Virus record (IMG/VR): IMGVR_UViG_3300044630_004832
Location: 1-50,193 of that record
Length of the DNA: 50,193 nt
Strand: one strand, 5' to 3'
DNA from: a virus
This document shows, piece by piece, positions 10,301 through 18,405 of the stretch. The notes under the pieces are model-generated. The model was not told where the DNA came from. It was given only the letters and a program-made list of their open reading frames with translations, and searched no databases. Position 1 is the stretch's first letter; each line of letters opens with the position of its first letter. The translations under genes were made by a program, and so were the position numbers.

Positions 10301-12815
10301 ATATGATCGTGAGGTCATTCCCAGTTTGGATACTCGGGGTCTTGATGAATTTGCTTATGTTTTAGGTTCCATTGATGAAGAAATTTGGACATTAGAGAAT
10401 GAACTTGTAAGAAAAAATGAAGACGGCAAAATAGCAAATCTATTACTTATTCAAAAACTGCAAGAAAAACAAGACAAAATAGAAAATTTGCTGGAGATAC
10501 GTCGAAACGAATTAAGTTCTTTCATTGACATCAAAGGTCTGAATCGGCAAATAGGGGAAAACTGGTCGGAAAGTGATATGGACTTGTTTCTAACTCTTTA
10601 TGAAGCAAGCGTTCATAGAGCAGGGCAAGCGGATGACGTTGATATTCCAGAGGATGATCTTGAACTTTTTCTTCTTGAGTTGAAACGTCATCATGCTGAC
10701 ACCAAGAACCGATATAGGTCTCGTTTGCCGCGAGCATTAGTTTTTCAAAATGATTGGGAAGAACTAACTGAAGATGTTGAAAAGCAAATCGAAGTAGAAG
10801 AATCAAAAGTGGGTGATGAAAGTCTGCTTTTGCTTGAACGTGCGGTTGCTTTTACTAAACTTCAGTCGCTGTTAGAAACAAAACGATATTTAGATGCATT
10901 CGCTAACAAGTGGTTGATTACCGATGATGACTTGCGGGCTAATCCTCCGGGCGACACTGACAGCCTGTTGAAAAAGGCTGTTGCATCATTGAGGGCACAA
11001 GGTTTTTCTTTGGATGACATCAGGCTTGACTCCGCCTTTGGAAGTTATGATGGCGCGCCTGTAAATAGGGTGCGTGGCATGCTGACTGTGGCGAATGACC
11101 AAGAGAGTTGGATGCAAGTCTCTCTCTCTATTGCAAGAACTATTCGAGACGCAGACGAGAGCATTCGTCAGGTCGTCGAAGAAGTACCTCACTACAATCA
11201 CTCCCGGCAAACATTAGCGTATCGGCAAATGATTATTGCTAAAACCCTCATTACGGAATCAGCGATTAAGCAAGAACTAGAAAAAATAATTGAAGAAACA
11301 CCCGAAATTTTGGACTTGACCTCACTAGCACCTCGACATGTCGAACCGTCAATTGCGCCACAACCAAATCGAGATGGAGATCGTCGAGGCAAACGATTCG
11401 TAGATAGAGTGCTTCGGCCTTTCAAGGGTTTCTATCCGCAAAGACGAAATCGTATGCGCGGTCAAATCGCTCATCGCGATGGAAGTCCGCGCAACATCGA
11501 GAACCCAGATATTACGGATGTTGAATCCGCTATCGATCATTTGCGACGAGGCGGCAGTTTGGACGAAGTCCCCAACAGATATTGGCTTGTCGCTATTGAC
11601 GCGAACTCAAGTGATGAAATTTTCGATAAATCAACTCGCTTTTACAAGAAACAAAAAATAGGTGGAATTATTGGGGAAACCTTGATCTACCTTGCTCGTG
11701 ACGATAATGGTGGGGCCGTCGAACAGGGTTGGGTCTTCAAAACAACATGGGATTACGGTAATGACGCACCCGTAAATGAACTTTCCGCAGTCATTGGAAC
11801 CTATTTTCTTCACGAATTAGGTCTTCCCGTCGAAGGTGGGGGCTGGGATGGAGTTCTAACAACACCTGACGACAATCCGTTTACAGCATCGTCCCGAGCC
11901 TTTTTCGTTCAACCGTACGTTGGGAATGCACTATCCGTTTCTCCACGCCCATTTGTCGCTTCAGACGTCATGGGAGGCGGAAGCAATTTTTCTGAAAGAC
12001 TTCTGAGGGTGGCTGTTCCCGATCCGAGTCGCTACGACGCTCAGGCTCCTGTTGGTTCTCTAATGTCCAGATTTCAGGCAAGGGGTCTATTGGGTCAGTA
12101 TTGGCCGGGATGGTCGGCCCGACTTGTCAACTATTTTTCGTCAGCAATGCTTGGTCTTTCGGATCGGCATTCTGGTAATGCAGTTTCTTTTATGACTGCG
12201 GATGGACCTGTGGTAATCCCAATCGATCTTGATTCGACCGGTAATATTGACGTCATAGGTTGGATGACTTACGTTCCAATGATGAACATGGAGCACGGCT
12301 CCGGAAACGGCTTTGCGGAAGGACCGGGAACTTTTGTCGATGACGCGACTAGAGATTTTGGGTTAGGTCTTGAAGTGGCTTGGCGGACCATTCAACTTGC
12401 TGACGAAATGCTCGATAACGCGGAAAAAATGATGGATATGGACCCGGACGAGTTTGCTCGAAAAATGCTTGAAGGGTTTTCAACATCAACAGATGGCGTT
12501 GTAGAAAACGCTGAACAGAGAGCGCGCTCAACGCTTGCTGACCTTCGGCTTACTTATATGAATCTGAAAGCAGACCGCTCCAATTTTTTGGCGGGCTTAC
12601 TTCGAAGGGCACTTCAAAATGCGCCATATGAATCCAGTGAAAAAAACGCATTGATTGAAGATTTAGTGGCTAACTATGAAGAGGCTAAATTTTACGAGTG
12701 GCCTGTCGATATAACGGGTATTAGTGAAGACGAGATATCGCAAGGTCCGATGATATGGTTGAGGCTTGCGGTTGAATTAAAAGAAATCCATGATCGAAAC
12801 GCTAGGGGGGTTTGA
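7344..12815 (+). CDS. Giant head-region protein with C-terminal PI3K/HipA-like kinase domain
   Basis: 1823 aa. The N-terminal 90 residues carry the shared module: KALRFRR, LSYDIKSGAAEWDPN, GPSGGWRC, FGGYITDRWGRGCG. A basic, Pro-rich linker follows, then more than 1000 residues rich in Glu, Asp, Arg and Leu that look helical or coiled coil. The last 360 residues resemble a kinase of the PI3K/HipA type: VFKTTW with Lys about 1466, an NELSAVIGTYFLHELGLP helix with a Glu partner, LSDRHSGN at about 1605-1612 (catalytic loop) and PIDLDS at about 1627-1632 (metal-binding Asp). All key residues are present, so phosphotransfer or nucleotidyl transfer is plausible. The substrate is unknown. It shares the TGATG junction with the next small gene. 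Confidence 0.55.
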   Translation: MHRKSFVEPKLGVTDRPIDRRNPQLWRSSIEYKALRFRRSSRLATLSYDIKSGAAEWDPNLGPSGGWRCRTGTEFGGYITDRWGRGCGVGVFRRLVNTIGGANRNRADSKPNRRRAARDARSGARRLRRIAQDRNNLGSPPLGMAASRGEEPEQPQDQPWAIEGFLNRLADLLAPNPRGEGQSPRRNRRRQDIEDAATSLPRPAVDRPADEPLLTPEPRTRTRQPLIDPDNVDWDPTKWQAIRQAYFDERDRIISTWGTRLGLDDGVEPSIVAVDAYVAERRETGRNAGYVARLENAANAWRTMYTPPSRFTMDDMVRQLNELNPRRGRAILANAEEIEALIRNDVSESDTPEPDLPDGDIPEAAVSVPQDDDSEEGVAVEERKPFAELEEIREDAVDSPKMEKARNIVKRVKKQWRKLDRDLDERIGDPQLGRTRTLLSRLRRIRTDSINEYETGKFDSPEDAVAPAYVAQNLEQIIAEIDKIIAAIDHELPENVDDIDVESLIDPDASWRNTARRWLEETELDTDVVQRLLEQLSAVRDLLQRVDDDDEKDFAEGRFKILENIKELSDRNGVMIMFSRIFPMPGGDRGDRLNPPALQDIFHKLANDRQRNFEKRVSFLKSLLAELSAQDRKIEEGDWSPRNNLFVGDPRISLSQWEAHRDPSDPDYAELALDPINDAEKDIVSDFNRAIERDDVTALRDVASRIWGLVGGISAWLDREEADIDGRGEESAPLYSINARRRFEQLEFLAEILERIADLGIHNGRDERPLNERSSAINVDDIRQKVKFLRGGLVTDPGGDKYPSEVISPVPEIPRLQELDYPSIMDSKYVRDRENFKTRLQESFDRDSDLARQLGQFGEIDRDDIEGMQRNLDILTRRVQSRISMITEPDIPELEEVWEFEYASYEDRIYAGLRLKRLQAIRTQMLRDAVRLEEAIIEERQRAGADAPAIPNLPEISNDVAETLEKISDTEIRKWAKSMLGDIDQEYDREVIPSLDTRGLDEFAYVLGSIDEEIWTLENELVRKNEDGKIANLLLIQKLQEKQDKIENLLEIRRNELSSFIDIKGLNRQIGENWSESDMDLFLTLYEASVHRAGQADDVDIPEDDLELFLLELKRHHADTKNRYRSRLPRALVFQNDWEELTEDVEKQIEVEESKVGDESLLLLERAVAFTKLQSLLETKRYLDAFANKWLITDDDLRANPPGDTDSLLKKAVASLRAQGFSLDDIRLDSAFGSYDGAPVNRVRGMLTVANDQESWMQVSLSIARTIRDADESIRQVVEEVPHYNHSRQTLAYRQMIIAKTLITESAIKQELEKIIEETPEILDLTSLAPRHVEPSIAPQPNRDGDRRGKRFVDRVLRPFKGFYPQRRNRMRGQIAHRDGSPRNIENPDITDVESAIDHLRRGGSLDEVPNRYWLVAIDANSSDEIFDKSTRFYKKQKIGGIIGETLIYLARDDNGGAVEQGWVFKTTWDYGNDAPVNELSAVIGTYFLHELGLPVEGGGWDGVLTTPDDNPFTASSRAFFVQPYVGNALSVSPRPFVASDVMGGGSNFSERLLRVAVPDPSRYDAQAPVGSLMSRFQARGLLGQYWPGWSARLVNYFSSAMLGLSDRHSGNAVSFMTADGPVVIPIDLDSTGNIDVIGWMTYVPMMNMEHGSGNGFAEGPGTFVDDATRDFGLGLEVAWRTIQLADEMLDNAEKMMDMDPDEFARKMLEGFSTSTDGVVENAEQRARSTLADLRLTYMNLKADRSNFLAGLLRRALQNAPYESSEKNALIEDLVANYEEAKFYEWPVDITGISEDEISQGPMIWLRLAVELKEIHDRNARGV

Positions 12816-13135
12816 TGGCTAAAGAGTTTGCAGTTTTTAAAAGGTTCACTGGAATCCTTGCGGATAACACGGAGCCAGTTGGTTTGATCGTCTTAAACGA
12901 TGACAAAATTGAAATCTACGGGGTGGTACGAAAATGGAAGAATCAATGGGTTCCCTACTTTGAAAACTCCACATTTGAGCGACACTTAACAACAGCAAGT
13001 CCGTTGTCAAGCATTTTTGCCGCGCCATATGGAGCGCCAAGCGTCTACCCCATTTCAGATCAATACAAGTGGATTCTTGATTCAACGAAACAAAAGATGA
13101 CCGGCAAGGTCATAAAAATCACTTTAAAGAAATAG
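12815..13135 (+). CDS. Small partner-type protein after the 1823-aa kinase-like giant
   Basis: 106 aa; the ATG overlaps the previous stop (TGATG), so translation is probably coupled. The segment PVGLIVLNDDKIEIYGVVRKW resembles PAGVLIDGDNLEVWGIF in the protein at 15488 and DGSLRLFGV at the N-terminus of the 1368-aa protein, so the three probably share a small beta-rich domain. No known family is recognised. The repeated arrangement of a large gene followed by this domain suggests a cognate partner (chaperone, loading factor or inhibitor), which is inference. Confidence 0.6.
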   Translation: MAKEFAVFKRFTGILADNTEPVGLIVLNDDKIEIYGVVRKWKNQWVPYFENSTFERHLTTASPLSSIFAAPYGAPSVYPISDQYKWILDSTKQKMTGKVIKITLKK

Positions 13136-13139
13136 TTTG

Positions 13140-15485
13140 ATGCTTACCAAACCTTTTGCTCCAACTTCCAAGAAACAGCAGTATGCGACAGTTCGCATTG
13201 TTAATAATTCCGTTTCCGATTGGCAAAATACTGTAAATTTCAAGGCCCTTCAATTTCGCAGGGCGAGAGAAATTTCAAGCATTAAATATGATTTGAAAAA
13301 CAATAATGCCATTTGGGATCCGAACGTTGGCCCGAATGGTGGTTGGCGTTGCGGCACCGATCTGACTGGAGGCGGAGAGTTTACGGACAGATACGGCCGA
13401 GGCTGTGGCGGGCGAGTTCGTCGCCTTCTTGGCGCCATAGGCGGAGCAGTCCAAACAGGGCTTCCCGGTCGTATCGGAAAGAACCCAAAGCGAGTCGCCG
13501 AAACTGTGACAAGAGAAGTTGAAGTTGCCGTGGAGCGAGACCGAAGTCAAACCGCTCAATGGTGGGAAGCGTTCTCGCCAGAGAAGCCCAAGTGGTTGAA
13601 GGTCCACGAAAACATTATGCGAAGCATTCAGGGGGATGTTCAGCCAACGTCACGCAAGATTCGACAAGCGATTTCTGCAATTGAGTCGAATTTGGATTCG
13701 GTAAACAAAATCCTGAAGAGTGGAAAACTGGCACCCAAAGAAGAGAATATTCAAAAGATCAGAGGGGACATTTACGGGGACGATTTGCTTTACCTCGAAA
13801 GTCTTCTCGATGAGGCGTATGAAAATGAATTACGCACGAATCGGGCTACGGGTGTGGCGTTGAGTCGTCTAGGGAAAGATGGCGAGCAGGAGCGGGCTAT
13901 CGCTTTGGTTAAGGCAAATACGGATGCATGGCGTCTGCAGGTTGAAGACTCAATTGCCAATGGGACTCTTCAGCAACTGTCTGACATGCTGAAACAATTG
14001 ACTCGCGAATCAGCAGGTCAGTTTAAGATTCAAACAGATCAAGAAGCAGATCGATTCGACAGGGCCGTTGCGACAGCAATGGTCCAGTTTTTTAATAAAA
14101 GAATTACTGCCGTGCAGGAAGCCGCGGCGCTTAGGGAAAAAGCATTAAAAAGGCGGCAGTCAATTCTTGATAGGGTCAAAGCGGCGGCGCGTACAAAAAC
14201 TAAACTCGGGCGCCTTGACCCATCCGTAGAAGCGTGGCTTGCAGACCCTATCGTGGCGGCGGATTATCTGCGATCTTCAGTTTCGGCAAAAGTTTCTCGC
14301 CGGGGAAATCTTGCGGCTATTCCAGATGAAGTTTTAATTGAGGCAATGATCGGACGCGATACGGTTGTTGAAGAAGTCGGGAAAGGCACAGGCGGAGGCA
14401 TTCCAATTCCTCGCATTCGGGTTGATGACCCAATAGAAGTAGAAGACATTCTTACTTCGGATGCTGGCGGATTTCCGGTCGGAACGAAGTTATCAAATCC
14501 AAGATTCGACTTTGAATTAATCAAAAACAATGCTCAACGACAACTCTGGACAGTTTGGAAAGTTGTTGATAAAGACACAGGCGAAATGTATTTTCTTAAG
14601 GGTTCTAACATGAGTGCTAACGAAGCAATTGCTGAAATTGCTGGTGCCGAGATTGCCGGATTAATTGGATTTCCTCGCGACGAAAAGTTTGGTGGAATCA
14701 GGGTCGACAAGCGGCGAACGTCTAGTTCAGAAAAACGCGCTGCCCGGTGGGTGATTTCTCGACACGTTGGCCATTATCAGCCTGACGCCTTGCGCGGCGA
14801 GCGGCTTGAGGACTTCAAAAGCGCTGCGCGTGTAGTTAGGGAGGGTGGCTCAAATGTCACTTTTGTTGAGACTCGGCCCGGGGATAGGAGTACCCGAACG
14901 GATGTTCTGGACCTTGGCCCTGAAGAGACCGCAAAGATAACTTTGCTTGACTATTTGGTAGATAACCACGACCGTCATTTTGGAAATTTCTTTATTTACA
15001 ATGACACTGATGGAGTTCCAAGAATTGCTCCAATCGATCACGGCATTGTTACTGGAGGCGAGGTTGATAGAGGATTGTCGACAGTGGTTTCCGCTGATCA
15101 GTTGGCAGAGGATGCCGCTTACAGGTCGTCTTTAACACCATTTGATTTTGGGCTAAATGTTATGCATCCAGTTTTCAATTATGTTCATGTTAAGTCGTCT
15201 GACCGGATTGCTTATTTGGACGCAATTCAAGAGTTAGTTGACACTCTTAGCGAGGCGGGCATTGATGATCTTTTATCTCCGGAGCGACTTTCAAGCAAGG
15301 GGATGAGGTTGTCCTCTACCGAGAAAGCCCATTTAGCGGCAATTGCTGAAGTCGCTAAAGCGAGGTTAACTATGTTGAAAACTAAGGGTCCGAGGTTGAT
15401 GATTAAGCCATTTCAAAATCGAATTGAAACTGATATCTCTGCCGCTGATGTGGCTTCCCGGGCTGTTACTCGGAGGGACAGGTAA
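13140..15485 (+). CDS. Head-region protein with shared N-terminal module and intact PI3K/HipA-like kinase domain
   Basis: 781 aa from the ATG at 13140 (a TTG lies just upstream). The N-terminus has the shared module: FKALQFRRAREISSIKYDLK, NAIWDPN, GPNGGWRC, GGGEFTDRYGRGCG. A helical charged middle follows. The C-terminal half has kinase features in order: an MYFLKG strand with Lys about 487, a helix ANEAIAEIAGAEIAGLIGF with Glu residues, LVDNHDRHFGNF with DRHFGN about 611-616 and PIDHG about 631-635. These correspond to the catalytic loop and metal-binding motif of PI3K/HipA-like kinases and their actinobacterial relatives. It is the best preserved of the three kinase-like domains here. The substrate is unknown; delivery into the host as a virion protein is inferred from its position. 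Confidence 0.6.
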   Translation: MLTKPFAPTSKKQQYATVRIVNNSVSDWQNTVNFKALQFRRAREISSIKYDLKNNNAIWDPNVGPNGGWRCGTDLTGGGEFTDRYGRGCGGRVRRLLGAIGGAVQTGLPGRIGKNPKRVAETVTREVEVAVERDRSQTAQWWEAFSPEKPKWLKVHENIMRSIQGDVQPTSRKIRQAISAIESNLDSVNKILKSGKLAPKEENIQKIRGDIYGDDLLYLESLLDEAYENELRTNRATGVALSRLGKDGEQERAIALVKANTDAWRLQVEDSIANGTLQQLSDMLKQLTRESAGQFKIQTDQEADRFDRAVATAMVQFFNKRITAVQEAAALREKALKRRQSILDRVKAAARTKTKLGRLDPSVEAWLADPIVAADYLRSSVSAKVSRRGNLAAIPDEVLIEAMIGRDTVVEEVGKGTGGGIPIPRIRVDDPIEVEDILTSDAGGFPVGTKLSNPRFDFELIKNNAQRQLWTVWKVVDKDTGEMYFLKGSNMSANEAIAEIAGAEIAGLIGFPRDEKFGGIRVDKRRTSSSEKRAARWVISRHVGHYQPDALRGERLEDFKSAARVVREGGSNVTFVETRPGDRSTRTDVLDLGPEETAKITLLDYLVDNHDRHFGNFFIYNDTDGVPRIAPIDHGIVTGGEVDRGLSTVVSADQLAEDAAYRSSLTPFDFGLNVMHPVFNYVHVKSSDRIAYLDAIQELVDTLSEAGIDDLLSPERLSSKGMRLSSTEKAHLAAIAEVAKARLTMLKTKGPRLMIKPFQNRIETDISAADVASRAVTRRDR

Positions 15486-15487
15486 GC

Positions 15488-15847
15488 ATGGCTAAGCGTT
15501 ATTTGGTCCTTGAGAATCTTAATAAACTGGCAGACGACCCCGATCGGTATCCAGCCGGAGTTCTTATTGATGGCGATAATCTGGAAGTTTGGGGGATTTT
15601 CAAGACCTATCTTCTTCGTGGTGGCGGCTTTAATGCTTCCTACGCAAAACTTTTTGTTGAGGCTCGTGAAGCCGAATGGGCATTGACTGACCTAAGTCAA
15701 GTCATGTCATATCAGGACATGCCCAACAAAAAAGAATCACTTCTTTTAGAAGTTGAAGCAGAGGAAGAGGAAATGTCTGCAATTCGTGATCTGGTCCCTA
15801 AAGCCGAGAGAGTAAGATTAAAAAACCCCTATGGCCGCGACAACTAA
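15488..15847 (+). CDS. Small partner-type protein after the 781-aa kinase-like protein
   Basis: 119 aa, ATG two bases after the previous stop. The segment YPAGVLIDGDNLEVWGIFKTY resembles the core of the small protein at 12815, and both start MAK. The C-terminal third is acidic and helical (EVEAEEEEMSAI). Its last 17 bases overlap the start of the next gene. No known family is recognised. Its position directly behind a kinase-like gene supports a large/small gene pairing, but the function is unknown. Confidence 0.6.
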   Translation: MAKRYLVLENLNKLADDPDRYPAGVLIDGDNLEVWGIFKTYLLRGGGFNASYAKLFVEAREAEWALTDLSQVMSYQDMPNKKESLLLEVEAEEEEMSAIRDLVPKAERVRLKNPYGRDN

Positions 15848-16529
15848 CTCCGAACAGGCATTTCCGAGCAAACGACAAGCAAGTCGCGTTGCTCGCATGC
15901 TCGGCTGCAATAGCAGCCATCAAGATGAAAACGGCATGTGGATGCCCTGCGCAACCCACGATCAATTGATTGGGTTGACAGCGGCAAGCGGGAAATCCGT
16001 AAAACGTAAAAGACGCGGAACTGGAGCCAAGCGTCCTAAAAAATACGAAAAACTAATTGAACGTGGCGTTCTAGGGATTGACACCTTGGCAGACGGCAGT
16101 CTTGTCTCTACCCCAATATCCGCAAAGGCCGCGCGCCGCTTGGCCGCAACACCTGCACCCCCCAAAGACCGAGTTTACGGCTCAACCAGAAATTCTAGAA
16201 ATTCTGCTTCCTCTAAAAGAAGCGCCGGAAAAATCTCAATTGACTTCACGACCGAACAGAGTCTGAAGGCAAAAGTCAAAGATCATAACGAAAAACTGTC
16301 TCCTGATCAGGCGTGGAAACGTACGAGTCTGGCAACCCTGAAAGCGGTTTACAGGAGAGGTGCTGGGGCTTTTAGCGTCAGCCATAGACCGGGCATGAAT
16401 CGAAATCAATGGGCGATGGGACGCGTAAATGCTTTCCTGAAGATGCTTCGATCCGGCAAGCCAGACAATAAACGCTATGTGACGGATAATGATTTGTTGC
16501 CGCGCAAGCACCCATGGCGGAAACCCTAG
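15831..16529 (+). CDS. Conserved phage head-region basic protein
   Basis: 232 aa, very basic. The N-terminal part has paired cysteines (MLGCNSSHQ, MPCATH) followed by a KRKRRGTGAKRPKK stretch. The C-terminal 80 residues contain HNEKLSPDQAWKRTSLATLK, VYRRGAGAFSVSHRPGM, NQWAMGRVNAFL and DNDLLP. This resembles a short conserved domain found in proteins near the portal, protease or capsid genes of several phage groups; I cannot name it securely. It is the last gene before the capsid gene and overlaps the preceding gene by 17 bases. A head-assembly or nucleic-acid-binding role is plausible. Confidence 0.55.
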   Translation: MAATTNSEQAFPSKRQASRVARMLGCNSSHQDENGMWMPCATHDQLIGLTAASGKSVKRKRRGTGAKRPKKYEKLIERGVLGIDTLADGSLVSTPISAKAARRLAATPAPPKDRVYGSTRNSRNSASSKRSAGKISIDFTTEQSLKAKVKDHNEKLSPDQAWKRTSLATLKAVYRRGAGAFSVSHRPGMNRNQWAMGRVNAFLKMLRSGKPDNKRYVTDNDLLPRKHPWRKP

Positions 16530-16673
16530 ACATCGGCTGAATTTACAAAAAAAGCAATAGTTGCCTTCAACGCATGGTCACTAGATGTATTGTGAATTTT
16601 GACTAACGGTTGGGTGCTCACCTAAACCATCAGGTCGCTCAACCAATCCGATCTAGTTATAGGAGAAATCCAA
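16530..16673 (+). promoter_or_regulatory. Leader region and ribosome binding site of the major capsid gene
   Basis: 144 bases without a gene. A strong AGGAG at 16661-16665 lies 8 bases before the ATG at 16674. A TTGACT at 16599-16604 could be a -35 element, but the matching -10 region around 16623 (TAAACC) is weak. A dedicated promoter is expected because the capsid gene has its own downstream terminator and a distinct codon style. Confidence 0.35.
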
Positions 16674-17987
16674 ATGTCGTTTGACGAGAGTCGCCTGCGG
16701 GAACTTCAGGGTGCCCTGCGGGAAAAGATGGCCAGCAACAAGGAGATCGCTGACTCCTTCCGCGTAGAGGGCGGCACCGTTATGGTGTCGACCGAGCAGA
16801 AGAGCGCGTTCGACAAGAACATGGCCGACATCAAAGAGATCAAGTCCCTTATCGATGGCATGGAAAACATGCGTTCGATCGAAGACTGGGGCGTTCAGGC
16901 CCCCGTCGAGTCGCTTGCAGCCGCTGTGGCCGCTGGCGAATCGCTTGGTCGCTATTCATCCACCAAGAGCCTTGGCTCAATGTTCCTTGAATCAGCAGAG
17001 TTCAAGTCTCTTGATGGTGGCCGTAATGGAGCCAACATGCCCTCCCCGTTCACCCTCAGCCGAGGCGACGTCACCGGCATGTGGAACCAAAAGGATATCT
17101 TCTCGGCACTGCCGTCAGGTACCCCGGGTTCCTTCGGCACCATTGAGCGCGATCCGATCGTGGTTCCGCCAATGCGTACCCGTCGCGTCCGTGACCTGTT
17201 CCCGACTCGTACCACCACCGCTGCGGTGATTGAGTACTTCCAGATGACGGGCTTCACGAACAACGCTTCGTCGGTCGCCGAGCGCAACCCCGGCAACACC
17301 GCGTTCCAGACCAAGCCACAGTCGTCCTTCACCTTCACGGGTCAACAGGCTCCGATTCGTACGCTTGCCCACTGGGAAGCAGCGCATCGCAATGTTCTCG
17401 CTGACGAACCGCAGTTGCGTTCGATCATCGACAACGAACTGCTTTACGGCCTTCGTCTTCAGGAAGACGCCCAGATCCTCAATGGTGATGGTATTGGTGA
17501 AAACCTCACCGGTATTCTTCAGACCTCTGGTGTTCAGCAGTACTCATGGTCCAGCGGTGCAACGCTTCCGGTTCCGGACACCAAGGCTGATGCGATCCGT
17601 CGTGCAGCCACTCTCTCGTTCCTTGCTTACTACGAGCCAACCGGCGTCGTCGTGCATCCGAACGATTGGGAAGACATCGAACTGACCAAGAACGATCAAG
17701 GCACCTACCTCATGGCAGTGTCCATGCAGATGGGTTCCGAGGCTCGTATCTGGCGTATGCCAATCGTCGACACCCCGGCCATCACCGAGGGCAAGGCTCT
17801 TGTTGGTGCGTTCGGTACTGGCGCTCAACTGTACGACCGCGAGCAGGCTTCGATTCGAATCAGCGAACAGCATTCGGACTTCTTTGTCCGCAACGCAATC
17901 GTGATTCTTGCCGAGCAGCGCCTCGCCCTTGCGGTGAAGCGTCCAGAGTCGTTCGTCGAAGTTACCTTCAACAACGCTCCTGCCTGA
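16674..17987 (+). CDS. HK97-fold major capsid protein
   Basis: 437 aa. Residues 1-60 are helical and charged, like the scaffolding delta domain. The rest reads as a phage_capsid family protein: an N-arm, VPPMRTRRVRDLFPT, EYFQMTGF, PQSSFTFTGQQAPIRTLAHWEAAHRNVLADEPQLRSII (given here in parts: the E-loop/spine helix region), then LLYGLRLQEDAQILNGDG, the P-domain feature GVVVHPNDWEDIELTK, IVDTPAI and a DREQASIRISEQHSDFF A-domain strand. This forms the icosahedral shell. Codon choice is richer in C-ending codons than in its neighbours, as expected for a highly expressed gene. It has a strong ribosome binding site and its own terminator. The prohead protease usually precedes it directly; here about 15.7 kb intervenes. 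Confidence 0.93.
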   Translation: MSFDESRLRELQGALREKMASNKEIADSFRVEGGTVMVSTEQKSAFDKNMADIKEIKSLIDGMENMRSIEDWGVQAPVESLAAAVAAGESLGRYSSTKSLGSMFLESAEFKSLDGGRNGANMPSPFTLSRGDVTGMWNQKDIFSALPSGTPGSFGTIERDPIVVPPMRTRRVRDLFPTRTTTAAVIEYFQMTGFTNNASSVAERNPGNTAFQTKPQSSFTFTGQQAPIRTLAHWEAAHRNVLADEPQLRSIIDNELLYGLRLQEDAQILNGDGIGENLTGILQTSGVQQYSWSSGATLPVPDTKADAIRRAATLSFLAYYEPTGVVVHPNDWEDIELTKNDQGTYLMAVSMQMGSEARIWRMPIVDTPAITEGKALVGAFGTGAQLYDREQASIRISEQHSDFFVRNAIVILAEQRLALAVKRPESFVEVTFNNAPA

Positions 17988-18003
17988 TCGATTCGATCAC
18001 GAC

Positions 18004-18032
18004 AAAAACCCCCTCTTCGGAGGGGGTTTTTT
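18004..18032 (+). terminator. Rho-independent terminator after the capsid gene
   Basis: Stem CCCCCTC/GAGGGGG with a TTCG loop at 18016-18019, flanked by a run of A on the left and six T on the right. It lies 17 bases after the capsid stop, and the A/T tracts would also allow function for the convergent minus-strand operon that ends at 18040. Confidence 0.92.
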
Positions 18033-18039
18033 AGTTCCC

Positions 18040-18405
18040 TTAAACTATTGCTCGCTCAAGCCGTTCAGCGCTTTTCGTAAGAAAATTCGTAACATCACTT
18101 AAAGTGACGTCGCTGCTATCTGCCCAATCTTCAAATTCTGGGTGGCAGGCGTTTAGAACATCTAAGGCCATAAAGTATTTGGCTTCATTTGCTGTCGCCA
18201 CAGAGAAATCCACAGTGCTTACAGAACTCACCAGTTCAGTTTCAGTTGCACCACAACAAATCGCCAGAGCAGCAATTATGTCGATTGCCCCAGTTGCAGG
18301 GTCAATTCTCAATCCTTTTGCCAGCCCTTTTGATTGCAGTAGGTCTGCTGTTGCATGTAGGAGTTTATCGACTCCGTGCAATCGATAAAATTTCAGACCC
18401 GGCAT
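18040..18405 (-). CDS. Hypothetical protein, DUF6197-like
   Basis: 121 aa, last gene of the ribonucleotide reductase operon; its start overlaps the previous stop by one base (TAATG). The order LLHATADLLQSKGLAKGLRIDPATGAIDIIAALAICCGA (parts of one stretch), then ALDVLNACH and a closing helix ending LTKSAERLERAI resembles the DUF6197 family of actinobacterial and phage proteins. Function is unknown for that family. The family call is from memory and moderately weak. Confidence 0.5.
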   Translation of the reverse strand: MPGLKFYRLHGVDKLLHATADLLQSKGLAKGLRIDPATGAIDIIAALAICCGATETELVSSVSTVDFSVATANEAKYFMALDVLNACHPEFEDWADSSDVTLSDVTNFLTKSAERLERAIV

